Below are positions 16,806 to 24,405 of a DNA stretch of 24,582 nt, one piece after another. Within the stretch, counting starts at the first letter, position 1, and each line of letters begins with the position of its first letter. The stretch is from Rickettsiales bacterium (GTDB taxonomy: Bacteria; Pseudomonadota; Alphaproteobacteria; Rickettsiales; UBA8987). Where the stretch lies: assembly GCA_028282625.1 (NCBI GenBank), contig JANQHP010000087.1, forward strand, positions 1 through 24,582, written 5' to 3'. A program made the position numbers and the translations under genes. The notes under the pieces were generated by a model. The model was not told the origin of the DNA and did not search any database. It was given only the letters and a program-made list of their open reading frames with translations.

Positions 16806-17447
16806 ATGCGCATTGAAGTTTCTGGCCAGCAATTCACCGTCAACGCCCATCTGCAAAATTATGTGACCAACCATCTGGAAGAAGGGGTGAAGAAATATTT
16901 TGAGCGAGCGGTCAGTGCCAAAGTCGCGTTTAAGCAAGTCAAGCATCTGATTGAAGTCCATATCCATGTCAATGAAGGGACAGATAAAAACGTCAACATC
17001 CAGGGGCAGGCCTCTGCCACAGACGAATATGCCGCCTTTGACCTGGCAACTTCCCGCGTTGAAAAGCAACTGCGTCGCTACCATAAAAGGCTGAAGCAAC
17101 ATCATAAGCCAAGCCATGTGGAGGCGGATTTTGACTCGCTGCCGCTTAGCGCCACGAAATATATTCTTTCCGAAAATGCCGAGGAAGAATCCAAGGAAGA
17201 TGACGCCGAGTCCTCCCTGATTATCGCAGAGAAAAAAACCGATATTGAGGTTCTTTCGGTCAGCGATGCCGTCATGCGTATGAACCTGGCGAACTTGCCG
17301 GCTCTGATGTTTATCAACCGCAAGACCGGACGCGTGAACGTGGTCTACCATCGGAAAGATGGCAACATCTCCTGGGTGGAATCCGACGTGCAGGCAGTGG
17401 AAAAAACCGCTGCACCCAAGCTGGTTGCTTCCTCGGAAGCCGCATAA
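16806..17447 (+). CDS. hpf: Ribosome hibernation-promoting factor, long form
   Basis: Hpf binds the 30S subunit in slow growth and inactivates ribosomes; the long form pairs them into 100S dimers. At 213 residues this is the long type: an N-terminal HPF/RaiA domain (about 1-100; EVSGQQFTVNAHLQNYVTNHL, DLATSRVEKQLRRYHKRLK), an acidic linker with ENAEEESKEDDAES, and the C-terminal dimerisation domain (about 158-200; SDAVMRMNLANLPALMFINRKTGRVNVVYHRKDG). The start has AAGGAG about 10 nt upstream and its own promoter. sumT follows after 8 nt, so they are probably cotranscribed. Confidence 0.96.
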   Translation: MRIEVSGQQFTVNAHLQNYVTNHLEEGVKKYFERAVSAKVAFKQVKHLIEVHIHVNEGTDKNVNIQGQASATDEYAAFDLATSRVEKQLRRYHKRLKQHHKPSHVEADFDSLPLSATKYILSENAEEESKEDDAESSLIIAEKKTDIEVLSVSDAVMRMNLANLPALMFINRKTGRVNVVYHRKDGNISWVESDVQAVEKTAAPKLVASSEAA

Positions 17448-17455
17448 CCTCCCTC

Positions 17456-18223
17456 ATGACAAAATCACCCCCCGGCTCGGGCAGGGTCTATCTTGTCGGC
17501 GCCGGCCCGGGTGACCCGGAACTGCTCACGCGCAAAGCATGGAGGCTTCTATCAGAAGAGGCCGAAGTGCTGGTCTATGACCGCCTGGTGTCAGAGGAAA
17601 TCGTCCACATCATCCCGGCATCGGTAGAGCGTATCTATGCCGGCAAGGCGCCCGGCCACGCGCACATGACGCAAGAGGCGATCAACGCAACACTCTATGC
17701 GCAAGCCTCCCAGGGGAAAACGGTCCTTCGTTTGAAAGGAGGCGACCCTTTTATCTTCGGTCGAGGCGGCGAAGAAGTGGCCTACCTGCGTGCGCGCAAC
17801 ATCCCCTGCGAAGTCATCCCTGGTATTACCTCCGCCCATGGCATCAGTGCCCTTTTGCAACTGCCGCTGACCCAGCGCACCCTCGCCCATGGTGTCTGCT
17901 TTATCACCGGTCACCAGGAGCAGGAGGTCACCGCCTTTCCTGACTTCAACCATCTGGCTCCCACGCAAACCACGTTGGTCATCTATATGGGGCTTGCCAA
18001 CATCGGCACCATCAGCTCACAATTGATGCAAGCGGGTCGTTCTCCCAATACGCCTACCATCGCCATTCAGCAGGGCACCACGCCTGCCCAGCGCGTCTGC
18101 GCCGCACCTCTTGATGCGCTGGCAGAAGAAGTCAAAAAAGCTGCGCTAACACCACCCACGCTCATCATCATCGGAGACGTGGTAGCACAAAGCCCGTTTT
18201 ATATTGCAACACATGCCGCCTAA
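17456..18223 (+). CDS. cobA: Uroporphyrinogen-III C-methyltransferase (SUMT)
   Basis: SUMT adds two methyl groups from S-adenosylmethionine to uroporphyrinogen III, giving precorrin-2, the branch to siroheme and cobalamin. The 255-residue single-domain protein has the glycine-rich VYLVGAGPGDPELLT (11-25), VYDRLVSEEI, LKGGDPFIFGRGGEE, and EVIPGITSA, all diagnostic of the family; it lacks the CysG dehydrogenase half. It follows hpf by 8 nt without a clear ribosome site, suggesting translational coupling. Neither other siroheme nor cobalamin genes nor sulfite or nitrite reductase genes are in the window, so the end product is unknown. Confidence 0.93.
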   Translation: MTKSPPGSGRVYLVGAGPGDPELLTRKAWRLLSEEAEVLVYDRLVSEEIVHIIPASVERIYAGKAPGHAHMTQEAINATLYAQASQGKTVLRLKGGDPFIFGRGGEEVAYLRARNIPCEVIPGITSAHGISALLQLPLTQRTLAHGVCFITGHQEQEVTAFPDFNHLAPTQTTLVIYMGLANIGTISSQLMQAGRSPNTPTIAIQQGTTPAQRVCAAPLDALAEEVKKAALTPPTLIIIGDVVAQSPFYIATHAA

Positions 18224-18752
18224 ATACTCCATGCACCCAGAACGACCACTGCTAGACATGCTCCGCTTTGCAAGCATAGGCGGCGCGATCGGCCTTATTG
18301 CATATAGCATCCTTGTGCTCCTGCTGATGCTCTTTTCTCCACGCGCCATAGACGCACAAACACAACTGTCACTGGGCCAGACCTTCCCGCTTACGATTGT
18401 GACTGACCATGGACCAAGGCGGTTTGAGGTGTGGGTCGCAGATACGCCAGAAAAACGTACACAAGGCTTGATGTTTCAAACGGATATTCCAACAAGTGGT
18501 GGGATGTTATTTCCCTTTGAGGAAGAGCATCTGATCACCATGTGGATGAAGAACACACCACGCGCATTGGATATGATTTTTATCGATAGTGGCCATACTA
18601 TCGTCGATATCGCACACCATGCGATGCCTTACTCCACGGAGATTATTGCGCCCCAAGCGCCAGCGCGCTATGTGCTGGAGGTTGTAGCCGGCACCGCCAG
18701 GCAGGAGGGCATAAAGCCTGGGATGTGTGTGGTGCTGCCAGATGGTCTATAA
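18213..18752 (+). CDS. DUF192 family protein, membrane-anchored
   Basis: A 179-residue protein with one N-terminal hydrophobic helix (IGGAIGLIAYSILVLLLMLF), either an uncleaved anchor or a signal sequence, followed by a DUF192 domain facing the periplasm. Typical features are VWVADTPEKRTQGLMFQ, a GGMLFPF segment, MWMKNTPRALDMIFID and PARYVLEVVAG. The function of this small beta-barrel family is unknown. The start is uncertain: ATG 18213 overlaps the end of cobA by 11 nt, ATG 18231 would avoid overlap, and neither has a good ribosome site. It is the last gene of the hpf unit. Its last five codons and stop lie inside rnpB on the opposite strand. Confidence 0.88.
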   Translation: MPPKYSMHPERPLLDMLRFASIGGAIGLIAYSILVLLLMLFSPRAIDAQTQLSLGQTFPLTIVTDHGPRRFEVWVADTPEKRTQGLMFQTDIPTSGGMLFPFEEEHLITMWMKNTPRALDMIFIDSGHTIVDIAHHAMPYSTEIIAPQAPARYVLEVVAGTARQEGIKPGMCVVLPDGL

Positions 18753-19137
18753 GCCGGGTTCTGTACTCGGCTAAAAGCCAAGCGATAGCCATTCATCTTG
18801 CACCTGCCTTGCGGCACGCGTCACGCAACCTACCCGAACAGTACACACACCAAAGCCACGCGGAAACATCAAACGCCCGACTGTTCCTATTTGGTCTTGC
18901 TCCGGGTGGGGTTTACCTTGCCGCACGCATTGCTGCGATACGCGGTGCGCTCTTACCGCACCATTTCACCCTTACCTCACAATTCACACCATAAGGCGGT
19001 ATCTTTTCTGTGGCACTTTCCCTGGGGTCGCCCCCGCCGGCATTTTCACCGGCACCCTGCTTTGTGGAGCCCGGACTTTCCTCAAAAATAACAGCACCGA
19101 GGCGCCCTTATTTCTGCGGCTATCCAACCATCTGGCC
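18737..19137 (-). ncRNA. rnpB: RNase P RNA
   Basis: The catalytic RNA of RNase P, which matures tRNA 5' ends. On the minus strand all universal segments are present: GAGGAAAGTCCGGGCTCC near the 5' side, ACAGAAAAGATACCGCC, GGTAAGGGTGAAATGGTGCGGTAAGAG (split here as motif segments), AAGGTAAACCCCACCCGG, and TACAGAACCCGGCTTATAG at the 3' side. The P1 helix pairs GCCAGATGGT (19127-19136) perfectly with ACCATCTGGC (18737-18746), which sets the ends to within a base or two. Length is about 400 nt, normal for bacterial type A. A consensus promoter stands directly upstream. No U-tract terminator follows, so the 3' end is probably processed. The P1 3' strand overlaps the end of the DUF192 gene. Confidence 0.97.
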
Positions 19138-19142
19138 TTGGC

Positions 19143-19171
19143 ACACTACCCGCTTTCATACACCCTGTCAA
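19143..19171 (-). promoter_or_regulatory. Promoter of rnpB
   Basis: On the minus strand, consensus -35 TTGACA (19166-19171), 17-bp spacer, -10 TAGTGT (19143-19148). A start 6-7 nt further would fall at 19136-19137, exactly the first base of the P1 helix, so the primary transcript probably needs little 5' processing. Confidence 0.8.
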
Positions 19172-19203
19172 AGGGAGTCACGCTATCAATTTTCCATCAC
19201 TGG

Positions 19204-19232
19204 TTGCTAAAATGCAGCATTTGCTGTATAGA
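19204..19232 (+). promoter_or_regulatory. Promoter of the lipoprotein gene
   Basis: -35 TTGCTA (19204-19209), 17-bp spacer, -10 TATAGA (19227-19232), about 40 nt before the ATG; divergent from the rnpB promoter. Confidence 0.55.
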
Positions 19233-19272
19233 AGGTGCGTTAGGGGACATACAATCATACAGGTACCAACCC

Positions 19273-19956
19273 ATGCACACGCGCTATGGAGCCATAGCTA
19301 GCTGCCTTTTGGCAGCCACACTATCCGGGTGTTTTTACCTCGCACCTGGCAGCAGTGAACATTATTACCAATATGCCGTGGACCCGGAAGGCAACCTGGT
19401 GCTGCTCGGCTCAGAGCAACCTATTCCAGCTGGCATGACCAAAGTCAACCCAAGCGACGTACCCGAAAGCATACGCAAGCCGCAATCGCAAAGACGTCCG
19501 GCCAACCGGCAGCAACGCACCACCACACCTCCGCCCACACAATACCGCACCGCCCCTTCTGCGCCGCAACGTTTTTACCGCGAAGATTATGAACTCCACT
19601 ACTATCTCAGTGGCAAAACCGCACCTATTCCACTGCCACCGCAAAACCCCTACCCGGCCGCACAGATGCCAAGCTACAACCCCTTCTCAGCCTTTAACGA
19701 CTACGATAGCAATTACTATGCCCCACCTACCGGGCAAGAACGCTTTGCAACCGTCCCAAGCCCAAGCCGGCCGCCTGTCTATGCACCCCCAGCACGCTAC
19801 CAAGGTCCTGCCAATTTTAGCGATAGCGTCAGCGTGCCCTCCATAGCACCCGAAACACCCACCTATCAAGACTATGATGAAGGCTACCAAGCACCCAGCT
19901 ATGAAAGTGACAACGATAGTGAGTATTACTATCCGCAAATGTTCGACATTTACTAG
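19273..19956 (+). CDS. Hypothetical Pro/Tyr-rich lipoprotein
   Basis: A 227-residue protein of no recognised family. It starts MHTRYGAIASCLLAATLSGC, a clear type II signal peptide with lipobox LSGC, so Cys20 should be lipidated and the protein anchored in a membrane. The first mature part (to about residue 60: YYQYAVDPEGNLVLLGSEQPIPAGM) looks foldable. The remainder is low-complexity, rich in proline, tyrosine, glutamine and serine, with repeated PP and YY pairs (EYYYPQ near the end), and is probably disordered, perhaps a wall-reaching or surface tether. The start is chosen on the lipobox; the frame opens at 19138 inside the promoter region. It ends 8 nt from the convergent YgjP gene. Confidence 0.8.
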   Translation: MHTRYGAIASCLLAATLSGCFYLAPGSSEHYYQYAVDPEGNLVLLGSEQPIPAGMTKVNPSDVPESIRKPQSQRRPANRQQRTTTPPPTQYRTAPSAPQRFYREDYELHYYLSGKTAPIPLPPQNPYPAAQMPSYNPFSAFNDYDSNYYAPPTGQERFATVPSPSRPPVYAPPARYQGPANFSDSVSVPSIAPETPTYQDYDEGYQAPSYESDNDSEYYYPQMFDIY

Positions 19957-19964
19957 ACACTGTT

Positions 19965-20717
19965 CTAAACACGACCGTGCCTAAGCACCCAGCGCGGCAA
20001 AGCTTTCCACGCATCACGCAGCGCGGCGTCATGCTGTTTGTAGGCCGCGTCATGCTGCCCAACCCATGCCCAGAATTTTTTGGAATGATTCATGTGTTTC
20101 ACATGGCACAATTCATGCACCAACACATAGCGCACCAGCACTTCTGGTAACAACATCAGCCGCTGGTTTAAGCTAATGCTGCCTTTGGCAGAACAACTCC
20201 CCCAGCGCGTGCGCTGATGCCGAATCTGCACACGATGATACCCCATGCCCGTCTCCTGGCTTACCCGGTCCAACCACAACGGCAAATGCGCTTTCGCCAA
20301 ATCACCAAGAAAGCGCTGCAGCGCCTCCACACACGCCGCCTCATCCTTCACCTGCCCATAAAGTACTACAATCTGTTCCTCTTTTTGCTTGCTATAGCGC
20401 ACATGGCGAGCCGTCGTAGGGCGGCACACCACCTGCCATTGCTGCCCAAGAAGCAACACATCAACACGCTCCGGTACCAAAGGCTCGGTTTGCTTTTGCT
20501 GCTGTTGCATGTCCATTTTGGCCTGTGTGCGTGCAATCCAGCCCGCCTTCTCCTGCAAAATCGTAGGAATACGCTTCATATCCATACGATCTGGCACCGT
20601 AATCACCAATCCTTTATCCAAATACCACCGCAAATACACCTGCTTGGCACGCGCACTGCGCCGCACCTGATAAGGTGGCATCGCCTTTAAAAAATCTTGC
20701 TCGGTTTGCGCTTGCAT
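19965..20717 (-). CDS. YgjP-type (DUF45/SprT-like) zinc metallopeptidase
   Basis: A 250-residue cytoplasmic protein of the YgjP/DUF45 metal-dependent hydrolase family, of unknown substrate. The zinc site is LVHELCHVKHMNHSKKFW: HELCH at residues 201-205 with the third ligand His211. Other family marks are the N-terminal YQVRRSARAKQVYLRW, the conserved RWGSCSAKGSISLNQRLMLLP (about 171-191) and a Gln/Lys-rich stretch near 65-80 (MDMQQQQKQ). The first ATG has TAGGA immediately before it, close spacing; ATG at 20679-20681 (MPPYQ) is an alternative start. It is divergent from pepF with 52 nt between. Confidence 0.9.
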   Translation of the reverse strand: MQAQTEQDFLKAMPPYQVRRSARAKQVYLRWYLDKGLVITVPDRMDMKRIPTILQEKAGWIARTQAKMDMQQQQKQTEPLVPERVDVLLLGQQWQVVCRPTTARHVRYSKQKEEQIVVLYGQVKDEAACVEALQRFLGDLAKAHLPLWLDRVSQETGMGYHRVQIRHQRTRWGSCSAKGSISLNQRLMLLPEVLVRYVLVHELCHVKHMNHSKKFWAWVGQHDAAYKQHDAALRDAWKALPRWVLRHGRV

Positions 20718-20739
20718 GTCCTATCACACCCTGTATACC
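20712..20739 (+). promoter_or_regulatory. Possible promoter of pepF
   Basis: -35 TTGCAT (20712-20717), 16-bp spacer, -10 TATACC (20734-20739), 30 nt before the pepF ATG. The -35 covers the start codon of the divergent YgjP gene. Confidence 0.4.
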
Positions 20740-20769
20740 AACATCCATGAGCCTAGAAGGAACCGTGCT

Positions 20770-22569
20770 ATGACACAAGCCTCAAACACACACATCACCA
20801 CGCCTCCCACCTGGCAGCTGGAAGATTTATACCCATCACCCAAGAGCGAGGCGCTCAAAAAAGATATCGCCTTTACCGAAGAAGAGGCCCAAAAATTTGC
20901 CGCGCAATACCGCGGCAAGCTCTCCTCTCTCCAGGCCGAAGAGCTTGCTCACGCCATTAAAACATATGAAGCCATCCAGGAGCGCGCAGAGCGCTTAATG
21001 AGCTACGCCTATCTACGCTACGCCGCGCACACATCGGATGAAGAATGCGCCGGCTTTTACCAAGACATCACCGAAATCATCAATCAGGCCGAGCAATATC
21101 TTCTCTTTTTTACACTGGAGATCAATGCCCTGGAAGAAGAAACACTGCAAGCGCACATGCAGCAATCCAGCGCTTTCGCGCGTTATGCGCCTTTTTTGCG
21201 TGATGTACGCACATTCAAACCCTACCAGTTAGAAGAATCGCTTGAAAAGCTGCTGCATGAAAAAACCATCAGCAGCCGTCAGGCCTGGATTCGTCTTTTC
21301 GATCAGACCCTGGTGGATATGCGGGTGCAGCGTGAAGGAGAGACAAAACCCCTGACCCTAACCGAAGCCTTTGACCTTCTGGCATCACCCCATCAAAAAA
21401 CACGCAAAGAAGTAGCGCTTGCGATTGCCACAGCGCTCAAGGCCCAAGAAAAAACCTTTTCGCTCATTTTCAATACCATTGCCAAAGATAAGGCCATAGA
21501 AGATGGTTGGCGTGGCTTTCAAACACCGATCGCCGCGCGCAACGTGGAAAACCAGATTGAAGACGAGGTGGTGGAGCATTTGCAACGCGCGGTGCAGGAG
21601 CGCTACGCCGAACTCTCCCATCGCTATTATCGCCTCAAAGCGCAGTGGATGGGCCAGGAAAAGCTCGCATTCTGGGACCGCAACGCGCCCTTGCCTGAAG
21701 AAGATGATGCGCGTATCCCGTGGGAGGAAGCACGCGATATCGTGCTGAAAGCTTACCATGATTTTTCCCCACAAATGGCCGAGATTGGCACGCAGTTTTT
21801 TGAAAAAAACTGGATAGACGCGGCTCCAAGAGAAGGCAAAGATTCCGGTGCGTTTTCGCACCCAACCACACCGGAAGCGCATCCCTATATCCTCATGAAT
21901 TATCAAGGAAAAATGCAGGACGTGATGACGCTCGCCCATGAGCTGGGCCACGGCGTACATCAATGCCTGGCGGGTAAGCAGGGAACCTTGATGGCCGATA
22001 CACCGCTGACCTTAGCCGAAACCGCCTCCGTGTTTGGTGAGCAGCTCACCTTTCAGGCGTTGCTAAAACAGGCCAGCAGCCCGACGCAGCGTAAGGTGCT
22101 GATCGCTGGCAAAGTGGAAGATATGCTGAACACGGTCGTGCGTCAGGTGAGCTTCTGCCAATTTGAAGGGAAGGTCCACACCGCGCGCATGCAAGGGGAG
22201 CTTGCTGCCGAAGCTATTGGAGAATTTTGGATGCAGACGCAGGCAGAAAGCTTGGGTCCGGCCATTGATTTAACCGCGGAATATGCAAGCTTTTGGAGCT
22301 ATATCCCACATTTTATCCACACCCCATTTTATGTGTATGCCTACGCCTTTGGTGATTGCCTGGTCAATGCACTTTATGCGCGGTTCAAGCAGCAGCCCGA
22401 AGGGTTTGAGGCGCTTTATATGCAGGCATTGGAGGCGGGCGGCACTTTGCGGCATAAAGAATTGCTTGCACCGTTTGGGCTTGATACCACGGCACTGGAT
22501 TTCTGGCATCAGGGTTTGGATATCATCAGCGGCTATATTGACGAGCTGGAAAAAGAAATGGGTGCCTAA
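20770..22569 (+). CDS. pepF: Oligoendopeptidase F (M3 family)
   Basis: Cytosolic zinc oligopeptidase of the M3B (PepF) family, which degrades short peptides, for instance those released by ATP-dependent proteases. The 599-residue product has the M3 zinc motif HELGH at residues 390-394 (MTLAHELGHGVHQCL) and the downstream LAETASVFGE that supplies the third ligand. The N-terminal half is helical (WQLEDLYPSP start, typical of PepF), and YILMNYQGKMQDV precedes the active site. Start ATG 20770 is supported by AAGGAA 8 nt upstream; the frame opens at 20716 without ribosome site. It is convergent with clpX, which may be fortuitous although both act in protein turnover. Confidence 0.95.
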   Translation: MTQASNTHITTPPTWQLEDLYPSPKSEALKKDIAFTEEEAQKFAAQYRGKLSSLQAEELAHAIKTYEAIQERAERLMSYAYLRYAAHTSDEECAGFYQDITEIINQAEQYLLFFTLEINALEEETLQAHMQQSSAFARYAPFLRDVRTFKPYQLEESLEKLLHEKTISSRQAWIRLFDQTLVDMRVQREGETKPLTLTEAFDLLASPHQKTRKEVALAIATALKAQEKTFSLIFNTIAKDKAIEDGWRGFQTPIAARNVENQIEDEVVEHLQRAVQERYAELSHRYYRLKAQWMGQEKLAFWDRNAPLPEEDDARIPWEEARDIVLKAYHDFSPQMAEIGTQFFEKNWIDAAPREGKDSGAFSHPTTPEAHPYILMNYQGKMQDVMTLAHELGHGVHQCLAGKQGTLMADTPLTLAETASVFGEQLTFQALLKQASSPTQRKVLIAGKVEDMLNTVVRQVSFCQFEGKVHTARMQGELAAEAIGEFWMQTQAESLGPAIDLTAEYASFWSYIPHFIHTPFYVYAYAFGDCLVNALYARFKQQPEGFEALYMQALEAGGTLRHKELLAPFGLDTTALDFWHQGLDIISGYIDELEKEMGA

Positions 22570-22578
22570 AACACCGCG

Positions 22579-22616
22579 GCGCCTCATAGAGCATCACCAT
22601 AGGCGCGATACACTCT
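22579..22616 (+). terminator. Weak terminator between pepF and clpX
   Basis: GCGCCT (22579-22584) can pair with AGGCGC (22601-22606), extended by two A-T pairs past a bulged C, with a large loop; a T-rich run ending TTTTTT follows at about 22615-22621. The stem is weak and the run overlaps the clpX stop. Confidence 0.35.
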
Positions 22617-22619
22617 TTT

Positions 22620-23933
22620 TTAGTGCAGTAATTTTTCTTGCTTCTCTTCGCTTGTAACCGCAGGCTTTTTTCGAGCCTTCTTCTTCGGCTTGTTTTCATA
22701 GGCAATGGTCGGCTCCGCGCCCTTTTCCACCACGCGCTCGGTGATGGTCACCCCGGTCACATTTTTCTGACCCGGAATGTCGTACATCAAGTCTAGCAAA
22801 GCTTCCTCCAAGATGGCCCGAAGACCCCTGGCGCCTGTTTTGCGCGCAATCGCCTTCTTCGCGATGGCACGCAGCGCGCCATCGGTGAACTTCAGGGTCA
22901 CATCTTCCATCTCAAACAGCTTCACATATTGCCGGATGAGCGCATTTTTGGGCTCGGTCAGGATGCGCACCAGCGAGGCTTCATCTAAATCTTCGAGTGT
23001 GGCCATGACCGGCAGGCGACCCACAAATTCAGGAATCAGGCCATATTTGACTAGATCCTCCGGCTCAATTTCCTGCAGCAATTCGCCGATCTTGAGATTC
23101 TCCTGATTCTTCACCGTGGCACCAAACCCGATCGAGCTGCCATGTAAGCGCTTGGAAATCAGCTTCTCAATGCCTGCAAAGGAGCCCCCGCAAATAAAGA
23201 GAATGCCAGAGGTATCCACCTGCAAAAACTCCTGCTGCGGATGTTTGCGCCCACCTTGCGGCGGCACCGAGGCCACCGTGCCTTCCATAATTTTCAGCAA
23301 GGCCTGCTGTACGCCCTCACCCGAAACATCCCGTGTAATCGAGGGGTTTTCCGCCTTGCGCGAGATTTTATCCACCTCATCAATATACACAATACCGCGT
23401 TGGGCACGTTCCACATTATAATCCGCGGCCTGAAGCAAGCGCAGGATGATGTTTTCCACATCCTCACCCACATACCCCGCTTCGGTCAGCGTGGTCGCAT
23501 CGGCCATGGTAAAGGGCACATCCAGAATGCGGGCGAGTGTTTGCGCGAGCAATGTCTTCCCACACCCGGTCGGCCCCATCAGCAAAATATTGGACTTGGC
23601 AAGCTCGGGCTCACCGCCTTTTTCCATATGCTCCACGCGCTTGTAGTGGTTATGCACCGCCACCGAAAGCACCCGCTTGGCCTGCTGCTGACCCACCACA
23701 TAATCATCAAGTACGGTATAAATCTCTGAAGGCGAGGAAATCCCCCCGCTGACCGCCAAAGGCGAACGGGTTTCTTCGCGGATAATATCTAAGCACAGTT
23801 CCACGCACTCATTGCAAATAAAGACCGTGGGCCCGGCAATCAGCTTTTTGACTTCATGCTGACTCTTGCCACAAAACGAGCAGTAAAGCGTGTTATCGCT
23901 ACCTTCATTCTGCGTATTGTCGGAATCACTCAT
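22620..23933 (-). CDS. clpX: ClpX, ATPase subunit of the ClpXP protease
   Basis: ClpX is the hexameric AAA+ unfoldase that recognises tagged substrates and feeds them to ClpP. The 437-residue protein has the N-terminal zinc-binding domain (Cys18, 21, 40, 43), Walker A GPTGCGKT (120-127), the pore loop GYVGEDVE (153-160), Walker B VYIDEVDK (182-189), the substrate-contacting RKH (229-231) and the IGF loop that docks on ClpP (268-270). The C-terminus is Lys-rich. The ATG comes two bases after the stop of the upstream orf, with its AGAGGT ribosome site inside that orf, so translation is coupled. clpP lies further upstream, separated by the orf rather than adjacent. Confidence 0.98.
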   Translation of the reverse strand: MSDSDNTQNEGSDNTLYCSFCGKSQHEVKKLIAGPTVFICNECVELCLDIIREETRSPLAVSGGISSPSEIYTVLDDYVVGQQQAKRVLSVAVHNHYKRVEHMEKGGEPELAKSNILLMGPTGCGKTLLAQTLARILDVPFTMADATTLTEAGYVGEDVENIILRLLQAADYNVERAQRGIVYIDEVDKISRKAENPSITRDVSGEGVQQALLKIMEGTVASVPPQGGRKHPQQEFLQVDTSGILFICGGSFAGIEKLISKRLHGSSIGFGATVKNQENLKIGELLQEIEPEDLVKYGLIPEFVGRLPVMATLEDLDEASLVRILTEPKNALIRQYVKLFEMEDVTLKFTDGALRAIAKKAIARKTGARGLRAILEEALLDLMYDIPGQKNVTGVTITERVVEKGAEPTIAYENKPKKKARKKPAVTSEEKQEKLLH

Positions 23934-23935
23934 CG

Positions 23936-24379
23936 TTATCTACCTCTGGTTAATGCTTTTTGTGTTTGATATCTTGCCTCAATTTTTTCAGCCATTTTTT
24001 CTTTTACTTGCTCCAAATCATATACCTCTTCCGCTTCGTTGATTGGCTGCAAAGCTTTTCGTCCCATGGGCTCCAGGAACTTTTCGAGTTGTTCAGATGA
24101 AAGTACCGCAATGTTAAATGGAGGTCTAGCGTCCCCTACTTTAATGATGGGAGTCTGTTCAGCACTCTCTCCTCGTAAAAAAGCGCCCGCAATACGGCTG
24201 CTATCAGGTACACTGGCCCCTGCTCTTTCAAGAGCGCTTGTTTCTTTATACACAAGACAAGCCACTTCTGGATTGGCACCTTCCACGTCCATATAAGCCA
24301 AGAAGGCACTCATGCGCTGCAATGCGCCCTCAAGTTGGCGGTTAAATGCTAGAACTTCTCTTTTAGGCTTATCACCCAT
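23936..24379 (-). CDS. Hypothetical protein encoded between clpP and clpX
   Basis: A 147-residue soluble protein that I do not recognise, without signal peptide, membrane helix or known motif. It is mostly charged and helix-prone, with a central loop-like part (GESAEQTPIIKVGDARPPFNIAVLSS) and a C-terminal Glu/Lys-rich helix (EEVYDLEQVKEKMAEKIEARYQTQKAL) that could form a coiled coil. The ATG has AAGGA 6 nt upstream, and the gene is embedded between clpP (25 nt upstream gap) and clpX (2 nt), so it is cotranscribed with both. By hand count GC is 100/240 over 23941-24180, well below clpX (39/60 over 23221-23280), which suggests a distinct origin. A role as a Clp adaptor or regulator is inference from position only. 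Confidence 0.82.
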   Translation of the reverse strand: MGDKPKREVLAFNRQLEGALQRMSAFLAYMDVEGANPEVACLVYKETSALERAGASVPDSSRIAGAFLRGESAEQTPIIKVGDARPPFNIAVLSSEQLEKFLEPMGRKALQPINEAEEVYDLEQVKEKMAEKIEARYQTQKALTRGR

Positions 24380-24405
24380 CTTGATCCTTTTTTGCTTATC
24401 TTCTT

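Noticed and set aside
19138..19272. Upstream extension of the lipoprotein gene to 19138
   Set aside because: The extension runs through the rnpB promoter and its own promoter, and would bury the clear lipoprotein signal peptide.
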